This document shows positions 1 through 8,851 of a DNA stretch of 62,136 bases, in pieces; the first letter of the stretch is position 1, and every line of letters starts with the position of its first letter. This DNA is from an uncultured Prevotella sp. GTDB taxonomy: Bacteria; Bacteroidota; Bacteroidia; Bacteroidales; Bacteroidaceae. The stretch lies in assembly GCA_900317545.1 (NCBI GenBank), contig ONHE01000011.1, positions 1 through 62,136 on the forward strand, given 5' to 3'. The position numbers were made by a program, and so were the translations under genes. The notes beneath the pieces are model-generated. The model was given only the letters and a program-made list of their open reading frames with translations, was not told the origin of the DNA and ran no database searches.

Positions 1-834
1 GAAGGCGATGCGGGCACCGGGATGGTCGCAACCAATGCGGTCAAGCCGCGCACAGGAAACGTCTCGGCTGGGACTTCGTCATTTTCGATGATCGTATTGG
101 AAAAAAATCTCTCCAAACCATACACTATGATCGACATCGTCACCACGCCCGACGGTAGCCCGGTTGCCATGGTTCATTGCAACAACTGCACCTCGGAGAT
201 CAACTCATGGGTCAATCTGTTCAAGGAATATCAGGAACTCATGGGCTTCCCTGTTGACATGAACGAAATCTATACCCGCCTTTTCAATGCCGCATTGGAC
301 GGAGATCCTGATTGCGGAGGCCTGCTCTCCTACAACTATCTCTCAGGTGAGCCGGTGACAGGGTTCGCCGAAGGACGGCCCCTGTTCGTGCGCTCGGCCG
401 GCGACAGGTTCAATCTCGCCAACTTCATGCGCACCCAACTGCTGGCCGCAATCGGCGTGCTTAAGATCGGGAACGACATTCTCCTGAAAGAAGAGAGAGT
501 CAACGTAGACCGCATCACCGGCCACGGCGGCTACTTCACCACCAAAGGGGTGGGCCAACGGATGCTTGCCGCAGCTCTCAATTCGCCCATCTCGGTGATG
601 GAGACAGCTGGGAAGGGCGGCGCATGGGGTATCGCCCTTCTGGCCGCGTACCTTGTCTACAATGACCGGAAGCAGTCGCTCGCCGATTATCTTGATACAC
701 ACGTGTTCGCAGGAGATACCGGCACAGAGGTCACTCCGCAGCCGGATGACGTCGCCGGATTCAACACCTACATTGAGAATTACATCACTGGGCTGGAGAT
801 AGAACATGCGGCCGTTAAATACAAAAGATCATGA
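1..834 (+). CDS. araB: Ribulokinase-type FGGY carbohydrate kinase, C-terminal part (5' end outside window)
   Basis: The reading frame is open from the first base, so the gene is truncated by the window edge; about 277 residues of the C-terminal half remain. The segment begins GDAGTGMVATNAV and continues NVSAGTSSF, which resembles the sugar/ATP-binding C-terminal domain of FGGY kinases. Members of this type phosphorylate L-ribulose in L-arabinose breakdown. Assignment to ribulokinase rather than xylulokinase rests mainly on context: the next genes are GH51 arabinofuranosidase, transketolase and RpiB, an order I recall from the Bacteroides arabinose locus. The stop codon overlaps the next gene (ATGATGA), indicating translational coupling. 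Substrate is inferred. Confidence 0.75.
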   Translation, partial: EGDAGTGMVATNAVKPRTGNVSAGTSSFSMIVLEKNLSKPYTMIDIVTTPDGSPVAMVHCNNCTSEINSWVNLFKEYQELMGFPVDMNEIYTRLFNAALDGDPDCGGLLSYNYLSGEPVTGFAEGRPLFVRSAGDRFNLANFMRTQLLAAIGVLKIGNDILLKEERVNVDRITGHGGYFTTKGVGQRMLAAALNSPISVMETAGKGGAWGIALLAAYLVYNDRKQSLADYLDTHVFAGDTGTEVTPQPDDVAGFNTYIENYITGLEIEHAAVKYKRS

Positions 835-2387
835 TGAACAGCCTAAAACTATCATTCGTACTCCCAGCAGCAGCCTTTTGCTGCACGCTGAACGCACAGA
901 CAACGGTTGCAACCGTGCATGCCGACCAGGGCACCAATAAGATCTACAAGGAGATCTACGGACAGTTTGCGGAACATCTCGGCACCTGCATTTATGGCGG
1001 ATTATGGGTCGGGCCGGCGTCAAACATACCTAACACGCAAGGATACCGCAACGATGTCCTGCACGCGCTGCAAGAATTGAAAGTCCCCGTGCTGCGTTGG
1101 CCGGGTGGATGTTTCGCTGATGAATATCACTGGATGGACGGGATCGGTCCGCAGAGCGAGCGTCCGAAGATGCAAAACAACAACTGGGGCGGCACGATAG
1201 AAGACAATTCGTTCGGCACCAACGAGTTCCTGAACCTCTGCGAGCTGCTTGGAGCCGAGCCGTATATCAGCGGTAACGTCGGTTCTGGTACGGTCCAGGA
1301 ATTGGCCAAGTGGGTTGAATACATGACAAGTGACGGAGATACGCCGATGGCAAACCTGCGCCGCAAGAACGGGAGGGACAAGTCGTGGAACCTGAAGTAT
1401 CTCGGCGTCGGCAACGAAAGCTGGGGATGCGGCGGATCCATGCGCCCTGAATACTACAGTGACCTCTATCGCCGCTACTCCACGTACTGCCGCAACTACG
1501 ACGGCCACCATCTTTTCAAGATCGCATCCGGTGCCAGTGACTATGACTACAACTGGACGAAGGTGCTCATGAAGAACGTCGGGCAGCGGATGAACGGCCT
1601 CTCTCTCCACTACTATACGGTCACGGGCTGGAAAGGGAGCAAAGGTTCGGCCACGCAATTCAATGATGATGACTACTATTGGACGATCGGAAAGTGCCTC
1701 GAAATAGAGGATGTGATCCGCAGACACTGCGCTATCATGGATGAAACAGATCCGAAAAAACAGGTCGGACTGATGGTCGACGAGTGGGGAACCTGGTGGG
1801 ACGAAGAGCCGGGAACCGTCAAAGGCCATCTCTATCAGCAGAACTCGATGCGTGACGCGATCGTTGCGGCGCTGACGCTGAATGTCTTCCAGCGACACAC
1901 GGACCGCATCCGGATGGCAAACATCGCACAGATCGTCAACGTCTTGCAGTCAATGATCCTCACCGATACGAAAGGTTCGGGGCACATGGTGCTCACGCCT
2001 ACTTATCACGTATTCAAGATGTATAGCGACTTCCAGGAAGCTACCTATCTCCCGATGGATATCACCTGCGACTCCATGCGTGTGCGCGACAACCGCGTCA
2101 TCCCTGCCGTGTCGATGTCATCTGCTCGGAAAAGCGACGGCACCATCGTCATCTCGCTTGTCAACACGAGCCTCAACAAGTCACAGGACATGGAGATCAA
2201 CATCGCCGGAGCAGCTCCCAAAACCTGCACGGGTAACGTTCTGACCTGCTCGGACATCAAGGATTTCAACGACTTTGAACATCCCGACAAGGTCCGTCCG
2301 ACCGTCTTCAATGGCGGAAAAATCAGCAAAAGCCGCCTGAAAGTCAAGTTACCTGCGAAATCTGTCGTTGTTTTGAATTTAAAATAG
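831..2387 (+). CDS. Secreted GH51 alpha-L-arabinofuranosidase
   Basis: This 518-residue protein starts with a signal peptide (hydrophobic residues 5-20, ending in LNAQ) and should act in the periplasm or at the cell surface. It releases terminal arabinose from arabinan or arabinoxylan fragments. The GH51 barrel shows RWPGGCFADEYHW near residue 90, the acid/base glutamate in GNESW (E196) and the nucleophile in VDEWG (E318). A beta-sandwich tail follows and ends at about residue 518. The start is one of two ATGs at 831 and 834 that overlap the ribulokinase stop. It feeds arabinose to the kinase upstream and the pentose-phosphate genes downstream. The family call is firm; the exact polymer is not known. 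Confidence 0.92.
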   Translation: MMNSLKLSFVLPAAAFCCTLNAQTTVATVHADQGTNKIYKEIYGQFAEHLGTCIYGGLWVGPASNIPNTQGYRNDVLHALQELKVPVLRWPGGCFADEYHWMDGIGPQSERPKMQNNNWGGTIEDNSFGTNEFLNLCELLGAEPYISGNVGSGTVQELAKWVEYMTSDGDTPMANLRRKNGRDKSWNLKYLGVGNESWGCGGSMRPEYYSDLYRRYSTYCRNYDGHHLFKIASGASDYDYNWTKVLMKNVGQRMNGLSLHYYTVTGWKGSKGSATQFNDDDYYWTIGKCLEIEDVIRRHCAIMDETDPKKQVGLMVDEWGTWWDEEPGTVKGHLYQQNSMRDAIVAALTLNVFQRHTDRIRMANIAQIVNVLQSMILTDTKGSGHMVLTPTYHVFKMYSDFQEATYLPMDITCDSMRVRDNRVIPAVSMSSARKSDGTIVISLVNTSLNKSQDMEINIAGAAPKTCTGNVLTCSDIKDFNDFEHPDKVRPTVFNGGKISKSRLKVKLPAKSVVVLNLK

Positions 2388-2395
2388 TATATTTG
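2388..2395 (+). promoter_or_regulatory. -7 box upstream of transketolase
   Basis: TATATTTG matches the Bacteroidetes -7 consensus TAnnTTTG and begins directly after the GH51 stop codon, 30 bp before the transketolase ATG. A TTG at 2368-2370 is a weak -33 candidate. It would allow transketolase and rpiB to be expressed apart from the arabinose genes. Confidence 0.55.
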
Positions 2396-2425
2396 CAATA
2401 GTTGAAACAACATAACGAATTTCCA

Positions 2426-4450
2426 ATGAATACAATCAATGTGATGAACCATGCAGCCGACAACATCCGCATCCTGGCTGCTTCAATGGTGGAAAAAGCA
2501 AACTCCGGCCATCCGGGGGGAGCGATGGGCGGCGCTGATTTCATCAATGTGCTTTTCTCTGAATATCTGGTCTACGATCCCGACCAGCCTCTATGGACCG
2601 GCCGCGACCGCTTCTTCCTAGATCCGGGACACATGAGTCCGATGCTCTATGCAGCCTTGACGCTTCAGGGCAAGTTCACGACCGACCAGATACAGCAATT
2701 CCGCCAATGGGGTTCACCGTGCCCGGGACACCCGGAATTGGACGTGCTGCACGGCATTGAGAATTCCTCCGGACCGCTCGGACAGGGGCACGCGATGGCC
2801 GCCGGAGCAGCTGTGGCCGAGAAATTCCTTGAAGCTCGGCTGGGCAGGACCGTCATGCAGCACCGCATCTTCTGCTATATCAGCGACGGAGCAGTAGAAG
2901 AAGAGATCTCGCAAGGCGTGGGCCGCATAGCCGGAACATTGGGTTTGGACAACTTAGTAATGTTCTATGACTCCAACGACATACAGCTCTCCACTGAAAC
3001 AAAGGTGGTCATGACAGAAGACACAGCTTCCAAGTACCGGGCCTGGAACTGGAATGTGATCGAGATTGACGGCAACGACGTCGAGCAGATCCGTCAGGCC
3101 TTAGATGCCGGAATCGCCGAAAACGAGCGTCCGACACTGATCATCGGCAAGACCATCATGGGCAAAGGAGCCTTGAAGGAGGACGGTTCGAGCTATGAGA
3201 ACAACGTGAAGACGCACGGCGCACCGTTAGGAGGCGAAGCCTATCGCAACACGATCAAGCATCTTGGCGGCGATCCCGAAGCCCCCTTCACAATCTTCGA
3301 CGACGTGCAGAAGCTTTATGCCGACCGGCAGGAACAGCTGCGCGCCATCGTCAAAGAGCGTCATCAGGCCGAAGCGCAATGGGCGCAGGAAAACCCGGAG
3401 AAGAAAGCCCTGATGGACGAATGGTTCTCCGGCAAGGCTCCAAAGGTCGATTGGAGCAAGGTGGAGCAGAAGTCCGGATCGGCCACGCGTGCCGCCTCGG
3501 CAGCCTGTCTCGCACAGCTGGCACAGCAAGTGCCTAATATGATATGCTCCAGTGCCGATCTCTCCAACTCCGACAAGACCGACGGCTTCCTGAAACAAAC
3601 GAAAGCCCTGCAGCGCGGGGACTTCAGCGGCGCCTTCTTCCAGGCTGGTGTGGCAGAGCTGACGATGGCCGATATGTGTATCGGCATGATGCTTCATGGC
3701 GGTGTCATCGCAGCAATGGGCACATTCTTCGTATTCTCCGACTACATGAAACCGGCCGTCCGCATGGCCGCCTTGATGCAGGTGCCGGTGAAATTCATAT
3801 GGTCTCACGATGCCTTCCGCGTCGGCGAGGACGGTCCGACCCATGAACCCGTGGAGCAGGAAGCACAGATCCGGCTCATGGAAAAACTGCAAAATCATGC
3901 CGGACAAGACAGCGTGCGCGTGCTCCGTCCCGCCGATGCAGACGAGACGACCGTATGCTGGGCGATGGCCATGGAGAACATGAGCACCCCCACTGCGCTG
4001 ATCTTCTCCCGTCAGGGAATTGCCTCCCTGCCTGAAGGCAACGACTATGAGCAGGCCCGAAAGGGAGCCTACATCGTGGCCGGAAGCGACGAACAGCCGG
4101 ACGTGATCCTCGTAGCGAGCGGTTCGGAGGTATCGACACTCGAAGCCGGAGCGGCCCTCCTGCGCAACGACGGCATCAAGGTCCGCGTGGTCAGCGCACC
4201 GTCAGAAGGGCTCTTCCGTCTCCAGCCGACAACTTATCAACAGGAAGTGCTGCCCGATGATGTCAAGAAATTCGGCATGACAGCCGGTCTCCCCGTGACC
4301 CTCCAGGGCTTGGTGGGCATTGGACCCAACAGCCGCATCTTCGGCATGAAGAGCTTCGGCTTCTCCGCCCCCTATAAGGTGCTGGACGAAAAGTTGGGCT
4401 ATACCGGCGAGAATGTCTACAACCAGGTGAAGGATTTCCTCAAAGCGTAA
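2426..4450 (+). CDS. tkt: Transketolase
   Basis: A thiamine-diphosphate enzyme of 674 residues that moves two-carbon units between pentose, triose, hexose and tetrose phosphates. The N-terminal motif VEKANSGHPGGAMGGAD, GPLGQGHAMAAGAA, and the diphosphate region SDGAVEEEISQG are visible, followed by the pyrimidine-binding domain (FQAGVAELTMADM, THDAFRVGEDGPTHEP-like) and the C-terminal domain. I use the ATG at 2426; an earlier in-frame TTG at 2402 lacks support because the product would lie almost on the promoter. Placement between arabinofuranosidase and RpiB suggests this copy serves arabinose use. Length fits the family. Confidence 0.93.
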   Translation: MNTINVMNHAADNIRILAASMVEKANSGHPGGAMGGADFINVLFSEYLVYDPDQPLWTGRDRFFLDPGHMSPMLYAALTLQGKFTTDQIQQFRQWGSPCPGHPELDVLHGIENSSGPLGQGHAMAAGAAVAEKFLEARLGRTVMQHRIFCYISDGAVEEEISQGVGRIAGTLGLDNLVMFYDSNDIQLSTETKVVMTEDTASKYRAWNWNVIEIDGNDVEQIRQALDAGIAENERPTLIIGKTIMGKGALKEDGSSYENNVKTHGAPLGGEAYRNTIKHLGGDPEAPFTIFDDVQKLYADRQEQLRAIVKERHQAEAQWAQENPEKKALMDEWFSGKAPKVDWSKVEQKSGSATRAASAACLAQLAQQVPNMICSSADLSNSDKTDGFLKQTKALQRGDFSGAFFQAGVAELTMADMCIGMMLHGGVIAAMGTFFVFSDYMKPAVRMAALMQVPVKFIWSHDAFRVGEDGPTHEPVEQEAQIRLMEKLQNHAGQDSVRVLRPADADETTVCWAMAMENMSTPTALIFSRQGIASLPEGNDYEQARKGAYIVAGSDEQPDVILVASGSEVSTLEAGAALLRNDGIKVRVVSAPSEGLFRLQPTTYQQEVLPDDVKKFGMTAGLPVTLQGLVGIGPNSRIFGMKSFGFSAPYKVLDEKLGYTGENVYNQVKDFLKA

Positions 4451-4510
4451 CCGACACGACACGGCTCCGCCATCATGAAAGAGACCATCATCCACAGTCA
4501 AAACTAACCC

Positions 4511-4586
4511 CGTCTCCCCGCAAGAGCCTGATCCGACAAGCGTATGACAGCCCGTCACAGTGCGAAGACAGCATCCCGGGGAGACG
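4511..4586 (+). other. Long inverted repeat in the tkt-rpiB gap
   Basis: A 10-bp perfect inverted repeat (CGTCTCCCCG at 4511-4520, CGGGGAGACG at 4577-4586) encloses 56 nt just before the rpiB start at 4602. No U-run follows, so it is not a simple terminator. It could be an mRNA processing or stabilising structure. Function is unknown. Confidence 0.4.
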
Positions 4587-4601
4587 ACAAAACGAAATAT
4601 T

Positions 4602-5060
4602 ATGGTAGTAAAAACAGTTGGACTTGCCTGCGATCATGCAGGCTACCCGTTGAAGCAATTTGTTCTCGATTACCTGAACAAGAAGGGATACCCCGTCAAA
4701 GATTTCGGCACCTACAGCGACGAGAGTGTTGACTATCCCGATTTCGCCCATCCGCTGGCCGAAGCAATTGAGAAGGGCGAAGTCTATCCGGGCATTGCCA
4801 TCTGCGGAAGCGGTGAGGGAATGACCATGACGCTCAACAAGCACAAGGGCGTGCGCGCCGGTCTGGCATGGTGTCAGGACGTCGCCGAACTGATCAGACA
4901 GCACAATGATGCCAACGTGCTGGTGATGCCGGGACGCTTCATTGACAACAAGACGGCCGAGAAAATCATGGACCGCTTCTTCAGTGCCTCTTTTGAGGGT
5001 GGACGGCATGAGCGCCGCGTGAAGAAGATCGCACTCTCCACGGACACCGACAACCAGTAG
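4602..5060 (+). CDS. rpiB: Ribose-5-phosphate isomerase B
   Basis: A 152-residue RpiB/LacAB-family isomerase that interconverts ribose-5-phosphate and ribulose-5-phosphate. The protein begins VKTVGLACDHAGYPLKQ; the DHAG motif (D11-H12) and the catalytic cysteine in ICGSGEGM (C68) are present, as is the anion-binding GVRAGL. The ATG at 4602 is chosen because the alternative upstream start adds 14 basic residues not seen in the family. It follows transketolase by 151 bp and is closed by a strong terminator, so it is the last gene of the arabinose/pentose-phosphate unit. It supplies ribose-5-phosphate to the transketolase reaction. Confidence 0.95.
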   Translation: MVVKTVGLACDHAGYPLKQFVLDYLNKKGYPVKDFGTYSDESVDYPDFAHPLAEAIEKGEVYPGIAICGSGEGMTMTLNKHKGVRAGLAWCQDVAELIRQHNDANVLVMPGRFIDNKTAEKIMDRFFSASFEGGRHERRVKKIALSTDTDNQ

Positions 5061-5073
5061 ACTGTCCCAGATC

Positions 5074-5115
5074 AGAAATCCCGAAGCATCGCAAGACCTT
5101 CGGGATTTCTTTTTT
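5074..5115 (+). terminator. Rho-independent terminator after rpiB
   Basis: A 13-bp perfect stem (AGAAATCCCGAAG / CTTCGGGATTTCT) with an 11-nt loop is followed by a run of T, 13 bp after the rpiB stop. It ends the arabinose/pentose-phosphate operon. Confidence 0.93.
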
Positions 5116-5517
5116 GAAAGCCCCGGCCTGAAACCGAAGCTACACGCCGCAGCGGTCGGACAACATTCTGCTCCTTTGCTGAAAAACCACTTGTCATAGC
5201 TTCGAAACCTGCGAGCGAGACAAACAGAGAAACGGGCTCAATCCCCCATTCCACCGCCCTTTCCGGAGCATCTCACACACCCGCCCGGAACACACGTCTG
5301 ACATGGCCGGCACGGAGCTATCCTCCGGACGGTCAAAAGCTGTCATATGGGCGGCCCAAAGGATAGCTCCGGGCGGCCTAAAGCTATGCTTTGCGTCAGT
5401 CTCCTTTATGCGCTCCCAAAACGAGCTGTTTCCAATGGCTCCGACACCTCATATTTCGACCTTCCCGCCCCTTTCTTTCCGCTTCACCTGTAGCTTTTTT
5501 TTTCAATGCCAAGATAC
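5116..5517. other. Intergenic stretch between converging operons
   Basis: No credible gene is present. It lies between the rpiB and fucI terminators and holds one of the five 22-bp repeat arrays (5314-5392). Short open frames across the array encode repetitive low-complexity peptides and are not taken as genes. Confidence 0.7.
5314..5392 (+). repeat. 22-bp-period palindromic repeat array, copy 1
   Basis: Four 13-bp cores start at 5314, 5336, 5358 and 5380, an exact 22-bp period: GGAGCTATCCTCC, AAAGCTGTCATAT, AAAGGATAGCTCC, AAAGCTATGCTTT. The 9-bp spacers are GGACGGTCA, GGGCGGCCC and GGGCGGCCT. The third core is the inverted form. The array lies between two converging terminators, so it is outside both transcripts if these work. 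It belongs to the same family as arrays at 13721, 21306, 29322 and 54820. Confidence 0.9.
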
Positions 5518-5552
5518 GAAAAATCCCCGCCGTCCATGGTGAGACAGCGGGG
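5518..5552 (-). terminator. Terminator after fucI
   Basis: On the minus strand CCCCGC, a 16-nt loop and GCGGGG are followed by ATTTTTC, 30 bp beyond the fucI stop. It ends the pyk-aldolase-symporter-fucI unit and faces the rpiB terminator. Confidence 0.85.
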
Positions 5553-5581
5553 AGCGGAAAAACAATTTTCAGGTACGGCAC

Positions 5582-7360
5582 TTACTTGTAGATAGGTCCG
5601 AAGTTCTGACATGCACGATAGTCCTGACCCTCCTTGTCCATGCCGAAAGCATTCCAGGCAGACGGCCGGAAGATCTCAGCGTCAGGCACATTATGCATGC
5701 AGACCGGGATGCGGAGCATGCTGGCGAGCGTGATGAGGTCGGCTCCGATGTGCCCATAGGCGATGGCGCCGTGGTTGGCACCCCAGCAGTTCATCACGGA
5801 GTAGACATCCTTGAAGGCGTCCTTCGACGGATCCAGACGCGGCGCAAACCAAGTGGTCGGCCAAGTCTTGTCCGTACGCTTGTTGAGCACATCGTGCACC
5901 TCTGGATCCAAGTCGATTGTCCAGCCTTCTGCCAATTGGAGTACAGGCCCCAGACCTTTGACCAAGTTGATGCGCATCATCGTCATCGGCATGCCGCCGC
6001 GTGTGAGGAAGTTGCTCGAAAAGCCTCCGCCGCGGAAGTAACCACGATCGGCGGGATACCAGTTGGTTGCTTTCAGGCAGGCCTCGATATCCTGTTCGGT
6101 GAGCTCCCACGGTGTCTTGAGAATCGGATTGCCGTCCTTGTCGCTCACAGCACCCGTGGCATCGAGCGTCGTAGCACCACTGTTGATCAAATGGATGAAT
6201 CCATTGGCAGCCGGACCTGTAAGATCCTTACCGGTCACACGCTTGACAGCAGCCGGGCTCCAATAAGTCCGGATGTCGGAGAACATCACACCCCGGTTGG
6301 TCAGCAGATGACCGAAGAGCATCGCGACACCGTTGAGCGAGTCGTTTTCAGTAGCCAACGTGCGTGCCTCACGGGGTCCGTTCCAGTCGAATGACGTACA
6401 CATCATGGCCTCGGGAAAGTCAAAATTGGGCAAGTAATCCGTCCACTGTCGCTGTCCCTGCACGCCTCCGAGAATCGCATTGTGACCCAACGCCTCCTCC
6501 TTGAAGCCCAGTTCTTCAAGCTTCGGATTGCCATACATCAAGTCATTGATGATCAGCATGTTCTTGACTGTGAACTCCCAGTCCTTGTCCTTCTCTTCTC
6601 TCGACTTCACATTCTGCGGCATATTGTAGTCCTGACCTTCGTTCACCTTGCAGTATTTCTCCACCCAAGCCATGGCTTTCTGATACTCTTCGTGATCGTA
6701 GATGCCCAGTTCGACGCGACGCAGAATCTCTACGAGATCCACATATTCATTGCGAATGCCTAAGTAATCCTGGAAGAAGTCGGGATCGATGGTACTTCCT
6801 GCGATGCCCATACACGGTCCGCCCATGCTGAGGTAGCTCTTTCCGCGCATCGTGGCGACGGCTTGCGCAGCCCGTGCAAAGCGCAGGATCTTCTGCGAGA
6901 CATCTTCCGGAATGGTGTTGTCAGTCACATCCTGCACGTCATGGCCATAGATGCCGAAAGTCGGGAGACCCTTCTGGGCATAGGCAGCCAGCACGGCAGC
7001 CAAGTAGACTGCGCCCGGACGCTCCGTGCCGTTGAATCCCCAGACGGCCTTGGGGTAATAAGGATTCATGTCCATTGTCTCGGCTCCATAACACCAGCAG
7101 GATGTGACACTGATCGAAGAGCCTACCCCCTCGCGCTCAAACTTCGCGGCGCAGGCAGCGGCCTCGGCCACTCTGCCGATCGTTCCGTCGGCAATCACGC
7201 ACTCCACGGGCGAACCGTCTCCGTTGCGCAGGTTGCTGCTTATCAGCTCGGCCACAGCCTTCGCCAAGTTCATAGTTTTCTCTTCCAAACTCTCGCGCAC
7301 GCCACCCTGACGCCCATCGATGATGGGACGGATGCCGATTTTAGGATAATTCTGTTTCAT
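5582..7360 (-). CDS. fucI: L-fucose isomerase
   Basis: A 592-residue isomerase of the FucI family, which converts L-fucose to L-fuculose and in several species D-arabinose to D-ribulose, using Mn2+. Diagnostic segments are the N-terminal [19 protein letters not shown], the catalytic region [10 protein letters not shown] (E338) and [10 protein letters not shown] (D362), which align with E337 and D361 of the E. coli enzyme, and a C-terminal [11 protein letters not shown] histidine motif. The ATG at 7360 is chosen over an upstream TTG; it lies 9 bp after the symporter stop. No fuculokinase or fuculose-phosphate aldolase is nearby; the partners are a DapA/NanA-type aldolase and a symporter, so the true substrate is uncertain. 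Confidence 0.92.
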   Translation of the reverse strand: MKQNYPKIGIRPIIDGRQGGVRESLEEKTMNLAKAVAELISSNLRNGDGSPVECVIADGTIGRVAEAAACAAKFEREGVGSSISVTSCWCYGAETMDMNPYYPKAVWGFNGTERPGAVYLAAVLAAYAQKGLPTFGIYGHDVQDVTDNTIPEDVSQKILRFARAAQAVATMRGKSYLSMGGPCMGIAGSTIDPDFFQDYLGIRNEYVDLVEILRRVELGIYDHEEYQKAMAWVEKYCKVNEGQDYNMPQNVKSREEKDKDWEFTVKNMLIINDLMYGNPKLEELGFKEEALGHNAILGGVQGQRQWTDYLPNFDFPEAMMCTSFDWNGPREARTLATENDSLNGVAMLFGHLLTNRGVMFSDIRTYWSPAAVKRVTGKDLTGPAANGFIHLINSGATTLDATGAVSDKDGNPILKTPWELTEQDIEACLKATNWYPADRGYFRGGGFSSNFLTRGGMPMTMMRINLVKGLGPVLQLAEGWTIDLDPEVHDVLNKRTDKTWPTTWFAPRLDPSKDAFKDVYSVMNCWGANHGAIAYGHIGADLITLASMLRIPVCMHNVPDAEIFRPSAWNAFGMDKEGQDYRACQNFGPIYK

Positions 7361-7369
7361 AGTCAGCAA

Positions 7370-8851
7370 TTAATTAGTTAAACGATTAGTATTTGTGATT
7401 TTTAAAAGATAGGTCAAGAAGAAACCCACGACGAAAATGACCATCGTACCCAGCACGATCGCCAAGTATTCATGGACATGAATGCCCGGCAGACCAAGCG
7501 GTTCGGCCAGCGAAATCCATGCAATGACGATCACGCCGCATGTCACTGCCACGATCGCATGGATCTTTCCGGCTCTGCGGGCACAATAGCCCAAGAGGAA
7601 CAGACCTAGCATCCCGCCGCTGAAAATGGAACTCAGCGTCCACCAGGCATCAATGATGCTTTCCACACTCAGCATGGCAATGGCCACGATGATGCCCAAG
7701 ACACCGACGCCGATGCTGGATCCCTTGAGCACGAGAACATCTCTGCGGTCGCTGTGCACCTTTGTGAAGGGTTTCACGTAGTCGGTCAGAATGATGGTCG
7801 AAGCACTCGTGATGCTGGTCGCCACCGTGCTCATGCCGGCCGCAAAGATCGACGCAATGAGGAGTCCACGCAGTCCGACGGGCAGCCCGTTGACAATAAA
7901 GTAAGGGAAAACATAATCGGGTTTGGCGGCAATAGCTGCCGGGAGCAGGCCGGGGTGGATCGTGTAGTAGGAATAAAGTGCCGTTCCGATCAGGAAGAAA
8001 AGTGCCGAGACGGGGATGAACAGGTAGCCTCCGAACAAGGCGGAGAAGCGGGCAGCCTTCATGTCCTTGGCCGTATGATAGCGCTGGACATAGTTCTGGT
8101 CGATGCCATAGTTCTGCAGATTGATGAATATACCATAGATCAGGCAAATCCAGAAGGTGCTTGTCGTCAACTCGCCGCTGAAGGATCCCAAGGAGAACTT
8201 ATTGCCTTCGGGCGAATGGATGGCCAGTTCGAAGAGCTGACCGGGTCCTTCAGGCATGTTTACAAACAGCAGGATCAGACAGAACAGCGCGCCGGCGATG
8301 AGGATGAAGCCCTGGATTGCATCCGTCCAAATGACAGCCTTGATGCCGCCCAGCATGGAATAGATGATGATGGCCACACTGGTTGCGATGATCACTGCAT
8401 GGATGTTCCACCCCATCAGAATATACATCGGAACCGCAAGGAGATAAAGGATCGAGCCCATCCGCGCGATCTGAGTCAGCAGATAGCAGGCTGAGGCATA
8501 GATACGTGCCCACACTCCGAAGCGCTCCTCTAAGAAGGCGTAGGCCGAGACACTGCCGCTGCCACGGTAGAAAGGTACAAAGTATTTCGCCGCAAAATAA
8601 GAGGCGATGGGAATGGAGAGACTGAAGACGAAGGCATTCCAATTGCCTGCGAACGCCTTACCGGGATAACCGATGTAGCTGATGGAGCTTACGTAGGTGG
8701 CAAAAATAGACATTCCGACTAACCAACCGGGCAAAGAGTGACTGGCGGAGGTTAACTCTTCGGCCGACGCACCACGCTTCCAGAACGAACATCCAAAGAC
8801 TACGACACCTGCGGTGAACAGTAGAAATATGACAAAATCAATGGTGTTCAT
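7370..8851 (-). CDS. Sodium:solute symporter (SSF family)
   Basis: A 493-residue integral membrane protein with about 13 hydrophobic segments, starting NTIDFVIFLLFTAGVVVFG and containing the SSF hallmarks SISYIGYPGKAF in TM2-3 and LTQIARMGSILYLLAVPMYI. Proteins of this family import sugars, sialic acid, amino acids or vitamins with Na+. It sits between the aldolase (stop to start contact: aldolase ends at 8852, symporter begins at 8851) and fucI (9 bp), so the three are almost certainly co-transcribed and it should import the substrate that the aldolase and isomerase process. Substrate cannot be read from sequence. Confidence 0.88.
   Translation of the reverse strand: MNTIDFVIFLLFTAGVVVFGCSFWKRGASAEELTSASHSLPGWLVGMSIFATYVSSISYIGYPGKAFAGNWNAFVFSLSIPIASYFAAKYFVPFYRGSGSVSAYAFLEERFGVWARIYASACYLLTQIARMGSILYLLAVPMYILMGWNIHAVIIATSVAIIIYSMLGGIKAVIWTDAIQGFILIAGALFCLILLFVNMPEGPGQLFELAIHSPEGNKFSLGSFSGELTTSTFWICLIYGIFINLQNYGIDQNYVQRYHTAKDMKAARFSALFGGYLFIPVSALFFLIGTALYSYYTIHPGLLPAAIAAKPDYVFPYFIVNGLPVGLRGLLIASIFAAGMSTVATSITSASTIILTDYVKPFTKVHSDRRDVLVLKGSSIGVGVLGIIVAIAMLSVESIIDAWWTLSSIFSGGMLGLFLLGYCARRAGKIHAIVAVTCGVIVIAWISLAEPLGLPGIHVHEYLAIVLGTMVIFVVGFFLTYLLKITNTNRLTN

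Noticed and set aside
5303-5542. Open frames across repeat arrays (also at 13701-13965, 29201-29488, 54785-55096)
   Set aside because: Their peptides only mirror the 22-bp repeats, differ in frame from copy to copy and lack start signals.
7360-7369. TTG start for fucI at 7369
   Set aside because: The ATG at 7360 gives the family N terminus and leaves a short gap after the symporter stop.
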